Below are positions 1-6,839 of a stretch of DNA of 26,972 nucleotides, one piece after another (position 1 is the first letter of the stretch; every line of letters begins with the position of its first letter). The notes beneath the pieces are model-generated. The model had not been told where the DNA came from and did not search any database. It worked only from the letters and a program-made list of their open reading frames with translations. The translations under genes were made by a program, and so were the position numbers. This stretch comes from a virus. The stretch lies in the IMG/VR virus record IMGVR_UViG_3300037293_000454, positions 1 to 26,972 of that record; one strand, given 5' to 3'.

Positions 1-612
1 ATGAACCGCAGAGATTTCATGGCGACAGCCGCATCGATGGCCACCATCCAGATGCTCCCGCTGCAGCTCGAGGCTATGCCGGCAGCGCCGGCCGCAGCTG
101 CGCCAGCGGCCGCAAGCCGCTGGTTTGCAGTCTGCGGCAATCAGGAACACGCCTACGCATATTGGGCAGAGAGCGCGAAGGATGCAGCCCAGCAATACGC
201 ATTCGAGCATGAAGCCACGCTCGGCTGCGAGTGCCCTGAGTGGGGCGAAATGGAGTGCAGTGAGCATATCGACCCGAGCAATTGGGATGAGCCCCAAGCG
301 CACATCGAGGTCACCGCGCACGCGACGTGGGAAGGTCTCGGTCCAGAGCCGAACACGATCCAATGGATGCGCGCCGGATACCTTGTGCAGTGCGAAGGAT
401 GCCACCCGTTCGAGGATCCAGCCGACTGCTACGAGCACGAAGGCAAGGCGCTCTGCGAAGAATGCCTCGAGATCGCCAGGATTGAGAAGCTCGAGCGGAT
501 CAGTCCAGTGGGCCGCTTGCGCAGCGCTTGGCCTGTCCTCCTAACCACCAGAGCAATCAATATGTACAAGTCCGCCCATTACCTTGGAGGCTGGAATTAC
601 CGCCTGGCCTGA
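1..612 (+). CDS. Cysteine-rich hypothetical protein with Tat-like N-terminus
   Basis: I do not recognise the family. The frame opens with ATG at the first base of the window, so the true start could lie upstream. The N-terminus carries Arg3-Arg4-Asp5-Phe6 followed by a mildly hydrophobic stretch and an Ala/Pro-rich segment (residues about 27-38). This resembles a twin-arginine export signal, although the hydrophobic core is weak and contains several Met. The rest is acidic, with Cys45, Cys76, Cys78 and Cys86. Two CxxC pairs (Cys131/Cys134 and Cys152/Cys155) lie in the C-terminal half and could hold a metal ion as a zinc ribbon. The last 30 residues are unlike the acidic body and may be a remodelled C-terminus. 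It converges on the XRE/ImmA gene with 33 bases between the two stops. An exported or phage-derived accessory protein is possible; no function can be assigned. Confidence 0.6.
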   Translation: MNRRDFMATAASMATIQMLPLQLEAMPAAPAAAAPAAASRWFAVCGNQEHAYAYWAESAKDAAQQYAFEHEATLGCECPEWGEMECSEHIDPSNWDEPQAHIEVTAHATWEGLGPEPNTIQWMRAGYLVQCEGCHPFEDPADCYEHEGKALCEECLEIARIEKLERISPVGRLRSAWPVLLTTRAINMYKSAHYLGGWNYRLA

Positions 613-645
613 AAAAGGTCGCACCTGACTTGTGGGACCAGCGCG

Positions 646-1719
646 TTAGACCATGCTGAGTGATCCACCTCTAATTGTGGGTTCGCTAGGTTCATTTTTT
701 ATCAGGCTCCCAATCAGGCTATCTAGCTCATCGATTGGAATACCTAGCTCATCTGAGATATCGTTTCGAGTGACTCTTTCCTGCCAAAGAATTGTTAGTA
801 CTTTTTTCCAAAGTACAGACGTTTCGCGTTCGATTCCGATTGGTTCGCCAGACCTGTAGCCACGGCGCGAAAGGTCGATACAGATCGACTTGTGCTGCCA
901 ATCTGAAAGCCGCCCGATGTGATGCAAGCGATATGCAAGCGCCATTGCAGACACGCGCCAGCGCTGCTTGGTTTTGAGGATGATTTCAGTCGAGATTATG
1001 CGCGGTGCCCGCGCCCGTACATCGTCTGCAGGCATTAGAAAGGCCGACGCGAAGCTGTTAGCCTCCTTCTCAAGTGATCGGTCACCCTTCGGATCGCCAT
1101 GACGATGCAAGACTAGGTGGCCAAGCTCGTGAGCCGCATCGAAGCGACTGCTTTCGGCGCTTTTGAAGTTGTTCAGGAACACGTAGGGCTTTCCACCGCG
1201 CCAGAACGAGAATGCGTTAACCGATGCCGTATTCTCGGAAAGCGACAGCATCCGTATACCCTTAGTTTCAAGCAAACCCAAAAGATTACCAATGGGTTGC
1301 TGACCAATTCCCCATTGCTGGCGCAAGCGAGTTGCGGCTAATTCTGGATCAGTCTCATTTGACAGCTCGGCAGGGAAGTCTGGCTCCGGCAGTCCGAAAC
1401 GGTCCTCAATCCATCGATTGAGCAACAACCCGAGTGATCCAGCAGCAATAGCTGCATTCCGTTCGCGGGCGGTCATTTTCGAGAATGAGCGAAAGCTGAC
1501 TGCCCTAACATCAACCTCATCGATATCTTCACCAGTGAAGAATGCCAGTGGATAGCTCAGGGCCTCGCTCAGCTTTTCTATAGTCTCGGATTCAGGCTCA
1601 TTGCGGCCCTTCTCTAGCCGTGTGATCGTGTCAACCCCAACCCCAGCTCTCTCGGCCAGTGCTTTGGCCGTCAAGCCGCGCCTTGCGCGAGCAAGTGATA
1701 GTCTCCCAGCGTTGAACAT
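646..1719 (-). CDS. XRE-family regulator fused to ImmA/IrrE zinc metallopeptidase
   Basis: The 357-residue protein joins an N-terminal Cro/CI-type helix-turn-helix (about residues 6-58; GLTAKALAERAGVGVDTITR) to an IrrE/ImmA peptidase domain (COG2856). The zinc motif HELGH is at 197-201, with the downstream EKEANSFA segment (217-224) supplying the expected third ligand. Family members cleave or inactivate a partner repressor and are common in prophages, ICEs and predicted toxin-antitoxin-like modules. The ATG at 1719 starts eight bases after the stop of the upstream gene with only a weak ribosome site, so translation is probably coupled. The C-terminal part (about 290-350) adds a second possible small helical domain. 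It lies outside the phage structural operon and has no nearby target gene other than its operon mate. Family assignment is firm; the substrate is unknown. Confidence 0.9.
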   Translation of the reverse strand: MFNAGRLSLARARRGLTAKALAERAGVGVDTITRLEKGRNEPESETIEKLSEALSYPLAFFTGEDIDEVDVRAVSFRSFSKMTARERNAAIAAGSLGLLLNRWIEDRFGLPEPDFPAELSNETDPELAATRLRQQWGIGQQPIGNLLGLLETKGIRMLSLSENTASVNAFSFWRGGKPYVFLNNFKSAESSRFDAAHELGHLVLHRHGDPKGDRSLEKEANSFASAFLMPADDVRARAPRIISTEIILKTKQRWRVSAMALAYRLHHIGRLSDWQHKSICIDLSRRGYRSGEPIGIERETSVLWKKVLTILWQERVTRNDISDELGIPIDELDSLIGSLIKNEPSEPTIRGGSLSMV

Positions 1720-1727
1720 AAATTACT

Positions 1728-2357
1728 CTACTTGCGAACGATCTGTGGCTCGAAATCATCCGCAATGTCATCAGTTTCAAGCGGAAGGATCGTGCGATCG
1801 TCCTCAATGTCTTCAATCAGAAAAATGCGCTCCACAGTAGCCACAAAGGTGCTGCGAGCGATTACTGGACGCGTAAGTTCTGCTCGACCTTGGTTATCCA
1901 CCATCAGATAAAACAACGCCGTGCCTTCAACCGGCCTCGGTGCATGAGACACAAGGTGTCCGGCACCTGCGTGCTCAAACAGGTTCGGCCCGCTGGCGCG
2001 TTCTGCCCCCGCGCCCTTTTCCGAGCGAGGCTTCGGATGATCCTGACCACAGGCCTTATCTACATTGCAGAACGAAACCTTGATCCCAAGCACATCGTTG
2101 CGGATCGCCTCGATCCCGTCGCGGCGGTCGATCTCCCAATCTTTGCCAAGATATTCGCGGCGAATGGCCGCCACTCCGTGGTGGTAGGCAAATGTGCCTG
2201 GCGCATTGGACGGGTGAAGGCCGGTGGCGTTGTTGCGTTCGGCAAGTGCAACATGAACTGCGCGAATCAGCCCCTCACTAGTCAAACCAAGTTGACCAAG
2301 CCGCCGATGGGTGTCGTCGGGACTCCGAAAAAATGCGGTTTCAATAAGTTCATTCAT
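1728..2357 (-). CDS. Conserved hypothetical partner of XRE/ImmA peptidase
   Basis: This 209-residue protein has no catalytic motif that I recognise. From memory it resembles a family often encoded just before XRE-ImmA/IrrE genes in accessory regions. Shared traits are an early segment like LGLTSEGLIRAVHVALAE, a central basic stretch HPKPRSEKGAGAE (about residues 107-119), and a beta-rich end where the protein reads as 'TALFYLMVDNQGRAELTRP'. The ATG at 2357 is preceded by TGAGG eight bases upstream. A long palindrome lies 14-53 bases upstream of the start, and the ImmA gene follows after eight bases, giving a two-gene operon. It could be the partner of a toxin-antitoxin or defence pair, or a phage-immunity accessory protein. 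The family link is from memory; the role is inference. Confidence 0.65.
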   Translation of the reverse strand: MNELIETAFFRSPDDTHRRLGQLGLTSEGLIRAVHVALAERNNATGLHPSNAPGTFAYHHGVAAIRREYLGKDWEIDRRDGIEAIRNDVLGIKVSFCNVDKACGQDHPKPRSEKGAGAERASGPNLFEHAGAGHLVSHAPRPVEGTALFYLMVDNQGRAELTRPVIARSTFVATVERIFLIEDIEDDRTILPLETDDIADDFEPQIVRK

Positions 2358-2370
2358 GTGTGGGCCTCAT

Positions 2371-2410
2371 GCCGATTTTTAAGACCTACAAGGTGGTCGA
2401 AAAAATCGGC
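2371..2410. promoter_or_regulatory. 40-bp palindromic operator candidate
   Basis: Arms GCCGATTTTT (2371-2380) and AAAAATCGGC (2401-2410) are exact inverted copies. Inside them GACC (2383-2386) and GGTC (2395-2398) are inverted about the same centre, 2390.5. The element lies 14-53 bases upstream of the start at 2357. Shared symmetry at two levels suggests a dimer- or tetramer-binding operator, most simply for the XRE domain encoded two genes down (autoregulation). A cruciform or RNA hairpin role at the end of the phage late operon is an alternative, but no uridine run follows the stem on the minus strand. Confidence 0.6.
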
Positions 2411-2460
2411 AAGGTCAAGCTACAACTCATGTTGACCTAGCGAATGAAGTGGGGCGCCTT

Positions 2461-2532
2461 CTGCTCAGCTGCTCAGCTGCTCAGCTGCTCAGCTGCTCAG
2501 CTGCTCAGCTGCTCAGCTGCTCGGCTGCTCGG
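2461..2532. repeat. 8-bp tandem repeat, nine units
   Basis: Seven exact copies of CTGCTCAG (2461-2516) are followed by two copies of the variant CTGCTCGG (2517-2532). On the minus strand the variant units encode the last residues of tail protein D, and the first CTGAGCAG unit supplies its TGA stop (2515-2513). Units of eight bases shift the frame on gain or loss, so slippage among the first units would alter the extreme C-terminus of D. The TGA in every later unit limits the change to a few residues. Confidence 0.9.
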
Positions 2533-3577
2533 CTGAGACGGAGCACCGATAGCCCGACGCGTCGATCGCATGGGTGACGCTGGTCACCAGCCACTCGCGG
2601 TCCACGCCAGGACGGAACCCCTCCAACAGCAGGCGCGACTCCGCGACCAGGTCCGGATCGCCGGGCAGGGAGATCGACAGCTTCAGGCCCTCGCGAGCGG
2701 AGCGATCGACCTCGCCCTGCGCCGCGCTGGTCGCGGCCTCCCTCGTCGGATAGCTGCGGCGCAAGCGCTTGGTTTGAGATCCCGACGCCAATATCTCATC
2801 GCCGCGCGCGCCGGCGCCCGCGATCGAGTTGTCAGATGCGTCGACGGTAACCTCCTGCGGGCCGCCCGCGACGGGATCCTGATAGGTCGCCACGACCTTA
2901 TCCACCAGCGGGCGCTGGCGCCCGGACATGCTCCAGCGGGTCACGTCGCCCGGCGCCAGCTTGATCAGCGGCATGGGCGCGCCCGACAGCGTCAAGCTCT
3001 CGCCGCGCGCCACGAAGATCAGGCGCCCGCCGCCGGGCTTGCACAGCGCGTCATGGTCCAGCGCGACACGGGTCAGCAGGCTGATGTCGCTCTCGTCCAG
3101 CTGGTCGAGGTGCGGCAGCGCGATGGCGCGCAGGCTTGCGGCGACAGCCGGCGCGAGCCCATTCTCGCGCGCGATCGTGGCGACCAGCGCGCCGATGGTC
3201 GTGCCCAGCGCCCAGCTGCGGCTGCGCTGCGCCGTCAGCGCGGAACGGCCCCCGGCGCTGGCGCCGCTGGTGCTGGCTGCCGCACGGAGCCGAAGCCGGT
3301 CAGGCGGCCCCTCGACCGACACCTCATCGAGCACGAACAGCCCCATCTCGCGCATGCGGCCGTCATAGCCCAGCGCGACGGAAATCTCCGCGCCTGCGGC
3401 AGGGATTTCGAGACGCTCTGCCGGCAGGTGGTCGGAGAGGATCAGATCCACCACGTCCGATTTCAGCCCAGCCTCATCGGTGAGGGTCAGCGAGATCAGC
3501 CGCGGCTCGATGACGGCCGTCACATCCTCGCCGTTGACCGTGACACGCAGCATCGGCCGCCAGAGCTTCACGACCAT
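2513..3577 (-). CDS. D: P2 gpD-like baseplate hub / late control protein D
   Basis: At 354 residues this matches the P2 D / Mu gp44 / T4 gp27 hub family (phage late control D). In the mature tail this protein forms the trimeric hub holding the spike at the baseplate centre. Family traits are the opening beta domain (MLRVTVNGEDVTAVIEPRLI), the segment with LVLDEVSVEGPPDRLRLRA-like content around residues 78-100, and the C-terminal WLVTSVTHAIDASGYRC segment typical of these hubs. It is last in the U-X-D order of P2. The ATG used here overlaps the end of X by ten bases; the next ATG (3553, MLRVTVNG) is an alternative start. The C-terminal codons and stop are made by an 8-bp tandem repeat. Confidence 0.92.
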   Translation of the reverse strand: MVVKLWRPMLRVTVNGEDVTAVIEPRLISLTLTDEAGLKSDVVDLILSDHLPAERLEIPAAGAEISVALGYDGRMREMGLFVLDEVSVEGPPDRLRLRAAASTSGASAGGRSALTAQRSRSWALGTTIGALVATIARENGLAPAVAASLRAIALPHLDQLDESDISLLTRVALDHDALCKPGGGRLIFVARGESLTLSGAPMPLIKLAPGDVTRWSMSGRQRPLVDKVVATYQDPVAGGPQEVTVDASDNSIAGAGARGDEILASGSQTKRLRRSYPTREAATSAAQGEVDRSAREGLKLSISLPGDPDLVAESRLLLEGFRPGVDREWLVTSVTHAIDASGYRCSVSAEQPSS

Positions 3578-3777
3578 AGCCGCACGCTCGCTGTGGCAGC
3601 CCTCTGAGGCGCGTCAGGGATCAGCAGGCGCATGCCCTCGGGCAGCTCGGGCCCGCGGTCAGCAAGCCCAGGGTTGGCCTCGAGGATGGCCTCGACCACG
3701 CCGGCGTCCTGCCGCCCATAGATGCGCCAGGCGATCAGGTCCGCGGTGTCGCCTTCCTTGGTCCGATAATAGGTCAC
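3568..3777 (-). CDS. X: Tail protein X (LysM-like)
   Basis: This 69-residue protein fits the P2 tail protein X family, a small LysM-fold protein. It contains the pattern TKEGDTADLIAWRIYG near the N-terminus and the closing L-x-x-GMRLLIPD motif (about residues 47-56). In P2-like tails X is needed for tail completion and is thought to bind the hub. It sits between U and D exactly as in P2, and its start overlaps the stop of U by four bases (ATGA), which indicates coupled translation. Confidence 0.93.
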   Translation of the reverse strand: MTYYRTKEGDTADLIAWRIYGRQDAGVVEAILEANPGLADRGPELPEGMRLLIPDAPQRAATASVRLWS

Positions 3778-4172
3778 CCCTGCGCCCCCTCGTCAAATTT
3801 GCGCAGGCGCAGGCTGAACTCCACGCGGCGCGGAAGGCCGCGTGCGGCGAACACGGCCTGCCCCTCCCGAACCGACAGAATGACCCATCGACCCAGCACG
3901 GCGCCGGTGCCCGAAACCATCGTCAGCGGATCGCCCGCCGCCGCAACGGAACGCAGCGCATCGATCTGACCAAGCCCGCCGCGATGGAACGGATAGACCA
4001 CGCCGCGAAGCTCCATGGAGTCGGAGCCGACCCCGGTGAACTGCAACGCATCGAGCGCGCCGATCCGCTCCTGCGCAGTCCAGCGATAATCGACCTCGCG
4101 CGAAAGATCCTGATAGGCCGCGGAGGTGATCGAGAACTGATAGCCGCCCAGCTGGAGCATCACCTCGCTCAT
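3774..4172 (-). CDS. U: P2 gpU-like tail protein
   Basis: The 132-residue protein is a P2 gpU family member. The family signature is visible as QLGGYQFSITSAAYQDLSR near the start, the central GVVYPFHRGGLGQIDALRS, and the C-terminal EFSLRLRKFD. In P2-like phages gpU works with gpX in finishing the tail; its exact position in the virion is not certain. It overlaps the tape measure gene by four bases upstream and X by four bases downstream, so T-U-X-D form one tightly coupled block. Confidence 0.93.
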   Translation of the reverse strand: MSEVMLQLGGYQFSITSAAYQDLSREVDYRWTAQERIGALDALQFTGVGSDSMELRGVVYPFHRGGLGQIDALRSVAAAGDPLTMVSGTGAVLGRWVILSVREGQAVFAARGLPRRVEFSLRLRKFDEGAQG

Positions 4173-5926
4173 AGCCCGCCCCCGTATTGCCCGGCGCTGG
4201 TCGCGGAATCGTAGAGCGCATCATCTTTCGATCGAGCCAAGTGCCGCTCGAGCTCGGTCACCATTTCCTGCGGCGTCATGTTGGCCGCGTTGATGGTGAT
4301 CTGGTTGGTCGTCACCACGCTCGCCGCGGCGGCCGAGCCTGGCGGCGCCAAAACCTGAGCCGGCAAGGAAGTCCTGCGGCCGCGCCCGCGCGCGCCAGGC
4401 GTGACGGGCGGCGCCTCGCCTTCATCGCCGCCATCGCCGAACACGCTCGACAGCGCAGACCCCAGCGTTTTCGCGCCCTCGATGAGCGGAGAGATCCTGC
4501 CCATGAGCCAATCGAACTTCTCGCCCAGCCACTCGAGCACCGGCGCGAAGAACTCCTTGATCTTGCCCCAATTCGCGATGATCAGCGTCGCCCCGATCGC
4601 GATGGCAGCGATGGAGGCTCCGATCGGGTTTGCGGTCAGCGCCACGCCGATCGCAGCCACGCCGCTCGCGACAATCGGCAGGCCCAAGCCAAGACTGACC
4701 ATCGACGCGACAAAGCCCGCGATCGAGCCGATGAACGTGATGAACGACAAGATCGCGCCGCTCGCCATGAGCACGCCGATGGCGATGCCGAAATTCTCCC
4801 AGCCGCCCACAATATCCTTGATGCCCAGGATCACCGCGCCGACCTTGGTCGCGACACCGCCAAGCCCGGATGCCAGATCGCGAATTGCCGGGATGGCTGT
4901 TTTCACGCCCTCGGCGAGCGTGGCGCCCAGAGCCTTCGCGTTGCCAATGTTGTCGATCAGCAGGTCGCCGATCTCGCCGAAGGCTTTTGTCAGCGTTGGC
5001 ATGACCTCGTTCGCGACGGTGCGCGTCAGGCCTTCGATCACTTTGCCAAGGCGATTGAAATTTCGGGTGTAATCGCGCGCCATGCTGGCCTGCGCCTCGG
5101 TCACGGTCGCGCCGGCTTTCGTCGCTTCCGCGCCCAGCGCCTCGACCTCCGCGCGCGAGATCGAGAGGAACTCGATCATCTGCTCAGCGCCGGTGCCGCC
5201 GAACAGCTCATCAGAGATGCGCTGCCGCGCGGCGGAATCCGTGACCTCGGACATGCGGTCCCGGACAACGGCGAACAGCGCAGCGGTGTCGGACGCCAGC
5301 TCGCCGGCTTCCTTCGCGGAGATGCCGATCCGCTCGAATGCCTCGGCAGCCGAGCCCTTGCCGGTGACCGCGAATTCATCCGCGCGCAAAGACAGCTCCT
5401 TCAGGCCGTCGACCAGAGCATCGTTCTCGACCCCGAACTTGCCCGCGGCGAACTGCATCTGCGACAGGAACTCGGTCGAGACGCCCAAGCGCTTCGCGTT
5501 GCGATTGAGCTCTTCGGTCTGACTGGCGACCGCAGTCGTCACGCCAACAATTGCACCGCCCAGAACGACAAATCCTTCAGCGGCACGCCGCGCGAACCCG
5601 CCGACCTGCCGCACCATGCGGCCATAGGTAGCGCCGACCCGGACGCTTGCCTCTTGGGCGCGCCGATATCTCTCCTGCTGGCGAGTGAGCTCGCGCAGCC
5701 GCCGCTCAAGCTCCGCATATTCACGGTCGAGCTCTTCGACGCTGCGGCCCTCGCGTTCGAGCACGCGGCGCTGCCGGGCGAGCTCGCGCTGCCGCTCGCG
5801 GACCGTGTTCATCTCCGCGCCGATCCGCGCGAGCCCTCCGGAGATGGAGCCGAGGTGGCGACCCACGGCCGAACTGAGGACCGAGCCGATCGTGATGGTT
5901 GCGCCGAGGCGCTGATTACCGGCCAT
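4169..5926 (-). CDS. T: Tail tape measure protein (gpT-like)
   Basis: The 585-residue protein is the tape measure that sets tail length. A heptad-rich, Arg/Glu-rich coiled coil covers about residues 36-98. Long hydrophobic stretches occupy roughly 370-460, the membrane-like region typical of tape measures, and the C-terminus is Pro/Gly/Ala-rich linker ending in a short helical tail. The length is modest for the family, implying a fairly short tail. It follows the E/E' chaperone genes, as in P2 and lambda, and its ATG shares the TGATG junction with the alternative E' frame. No catalytic domain is visible. Confidence 0.92.
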   Translation of the reverse strand: MAGNQRLGATITIGSVLSSAVGRHLGSISGGLARIGAEMNTVRERQRELARQRRVLEREGRSVEELDREYAELERRLRELTRQQERYRRAQEASVRVGATYGRMVRQVGGFARRAAEGFVVLGGAIVGVTTAVASQTEELNRNAKRLGVSTEFLSQMQFAAGKFGVENDALVDGLKELSLRADEFAVTGKGSAAEAFERIGISAKEAGELASDTAALFAVVRDRMSEVTDSAARQRISDELFGGTGAEQMIEFLSISRAEVEALGAEATKAGATVTEAQASMARDYTRNFNRLGKVIEGLTRTVANEVMPTLTKAFGEIGDLLIDNIGNAKALGATLAEGVKTAIPAIRDLASGLGGVATKVGAVILGIKDIVGGWENFGIAIGVLMASGAILSFITFIGSIAGFVASMVSLGLGLPIVASGVAAIGVALTANPIGASIAAIAIGATLIIANWGKIKEFFAPVLEWLGEKFDWLMGRISPLIEGAKTLGSALSSVFGDGGDEGEAPPVTPGARGRGRRTSLPAQVLAPPGSAAAASVVTTNQITINAANMTPQEMVTELERHLARSKDDALYDSATSAGQYGGGL

Positions 5927-6056
5927 CAGGCAGACCCTCGAGCCAAAAGATGAAGCGGCTGATCGACATCACCGCGATGTCGGCCCAAGGCCAGCCGGTG
6001 TGGCGCGCGAGCGCGAGCACGCCCGTGCGCAAGTCCCTTGAGCTCAGATGAGAAAA
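5916..6056 (-). CDS. E' tail chaperone extension via probable -1 frameshift
   Basis: Downstream of gene E an open segment in the -1 frame runs to a TAA at 5918-5916. Joining it to E by a -1 slip on the TTTT run (6056-6053, inside the GAT TTT codons) adds about 45 residues. These include LARHTGWPWADIAVMSISRF and the closing FWLEGLPDGR. That pattern (small hydrophobic helix, then 'dIA-x-M/L-S-hydrophobic-x-x-F/L-x-x-W') is like the GpE/E' C-terminal extension of P2-type phages. Such programmed -1 frameshifts are a hallmark of tail assembly chaperones before the tape measure gene. The overlap with the tape measure start is also typical. The slip site here is a simple T4 run rather than a full X-XXY-YYZ heptamer, so efficiency and exact site are uncertain. 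Confidence 0.7.
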   Translation of the reverse strand, partial: FSHLSSRDLRTGVLALARHTGWPWADIAVMSISRFIFWLEGLPDGR

Positions 6057-6322
6057 TCCCGGTATGCTTCCTGCAGCCGGCCGTAGTCGCGCATGGTGAG
6101 CCGACCGATATCCGCCGGCGCCACCTCGCAGATGTTGGCGAGCAACGCGACCTCGCGCTCCGCGTCGGTTGCCTTCTTGGCGACCGAAAGCTGATCGGCG
6201 ACGGTCGGCTCGCGCATGGTCAGCGAAGGCATGTCGACCCCCGCGACGGTCAGCGGGCGGCGCAGCTGCACGGTGACGCTGCCGTCCGCGTTCTCGGTGA
6301 GGTAGGGCGCGCGATCGGTCAT
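6044..6322 (-). CDS. E: Tail assembly chaperone gpE
   Basis: This 92-residue protein matches the short tail-assembly chaperone family of P2-like phages. Features are VTVQLRRPLTVAGVDMPSLT in the first half, the helical 'REPTVADQLSVAKKATDAE' segment, and the terminal TMRDYGRLQEAYRDFL. It binds the tape measure protein during tail assembly and is not expected in the finished virion. It sits between the tube gene and the tape measure gene as in P2. A TTTT run five codons before its stop (counting the stop codon) is the probable -1 frameshift point that makes the longer E+E' product. Confidence 0.9.
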   Translation of the reverse strand: MTDRAPYLTENADGSVTVQLRRPLTVAGVDMPSLTMREPTVADQLSVAKKATDAEREVALLANICEVAPADIGRLTMRDYGRLQEAYRDFLI

Positions 6323-6332
6323 GGCCGCTCCC

Positions 6333-6839
6333 TCACAGGCCCAGCGCGGCGCGAACAGCCGCCAGGCGATCCACCCCGCCGATCACGCGGATCATGTTCT
6401 CGATATCGATCTCGCAGATCGAAACGCCGTCGATCGTTTCGGCATAGTAGTCCAGCGCCATGGTGATCGTCAGGCTGGCGGCCTGCCCGGAGCCCCAGGT
6501 CCCGCGCGCGACCGCGGTGATCTTTCCGCGCATCGAATGCACGACCGCCTTGACCGTTCCGTCATAGCCCTCGATCGCGCCGCGCGCCGTGAGCGGAACC
6601 GCCTGCCCAGGCGCCAAGCCCCAATAGGAAAGCACATCGGCATCGTAGGAGATCAGCACGAAGCTGCAGGTCAGCGCCTCCATGCCCATCTCGAGCGCGA
6701 GCGGCGCGTCCATGCCGCCCGCGCGATAATCCTCGGTGACGATGGTCAGATCGGGCGCGTTGTATTCGGTCACCTGCCCGGCATAGCCACGCCCGTCGAA
6801 GGTGAGCGAGAAGTTTTTGAGAACGTCGCGAGCGGCCAT
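6333..6839 (-). CDS. FII: Contractile tail tube protein (gpFII-like)
   Basis: The 168-residue protein is the inner tail tube of the contractile tail. It opens MAARDVLKNFSLTFDGRGYA and keeps the P2 FII pattern of N-terminal beta strand, 'MDAPLALEMGMEALTCSFVL' centre, and the C-terminal ITMALDYYAETIDG plus EIDIENMI-x-RVIGGVDRL. I chose the ATG at 6839 because it overlaps the sheath stop (TGATG) and gives the family's normal N-terminus; a longer open frame upstream is noise inside the sheath gene. It stands directly after the sheath gene, as expected. Confidence 0.93.
   Translation of the reverse strand: MAARDVLKNFSLTFDGRGYAGQVTEYNAPDLTIVTEDYRAGGMDAPLALEMGMEALTCSFVLISYDADVLSYWGLAPGQAVPLTARGAIEGYDGTVKAVVHSMRGKITAVARGTWGSGQAASLTITMALDYYAETIDGVSICEIDIENMIRVIGGVDRLAAVRAALGL

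Noticed and set aside
2358-2460. Prophage attachment site at the left edge
   Set aside because: No tRNA, integrase or matching direct repeat is present in the window, so an att site cannot be supported.
2461-2532. CRISPR-like array
   Set aside because: Direct head-to-tail 8-bp units with no spacers; it is a simple tandem repeat.
4187-5953. Long plus-strand open frame opposite the tape measure gene
   Set aside because: Shadow frame; the minus-strand tape measure has the expected coiled coil and operon position.
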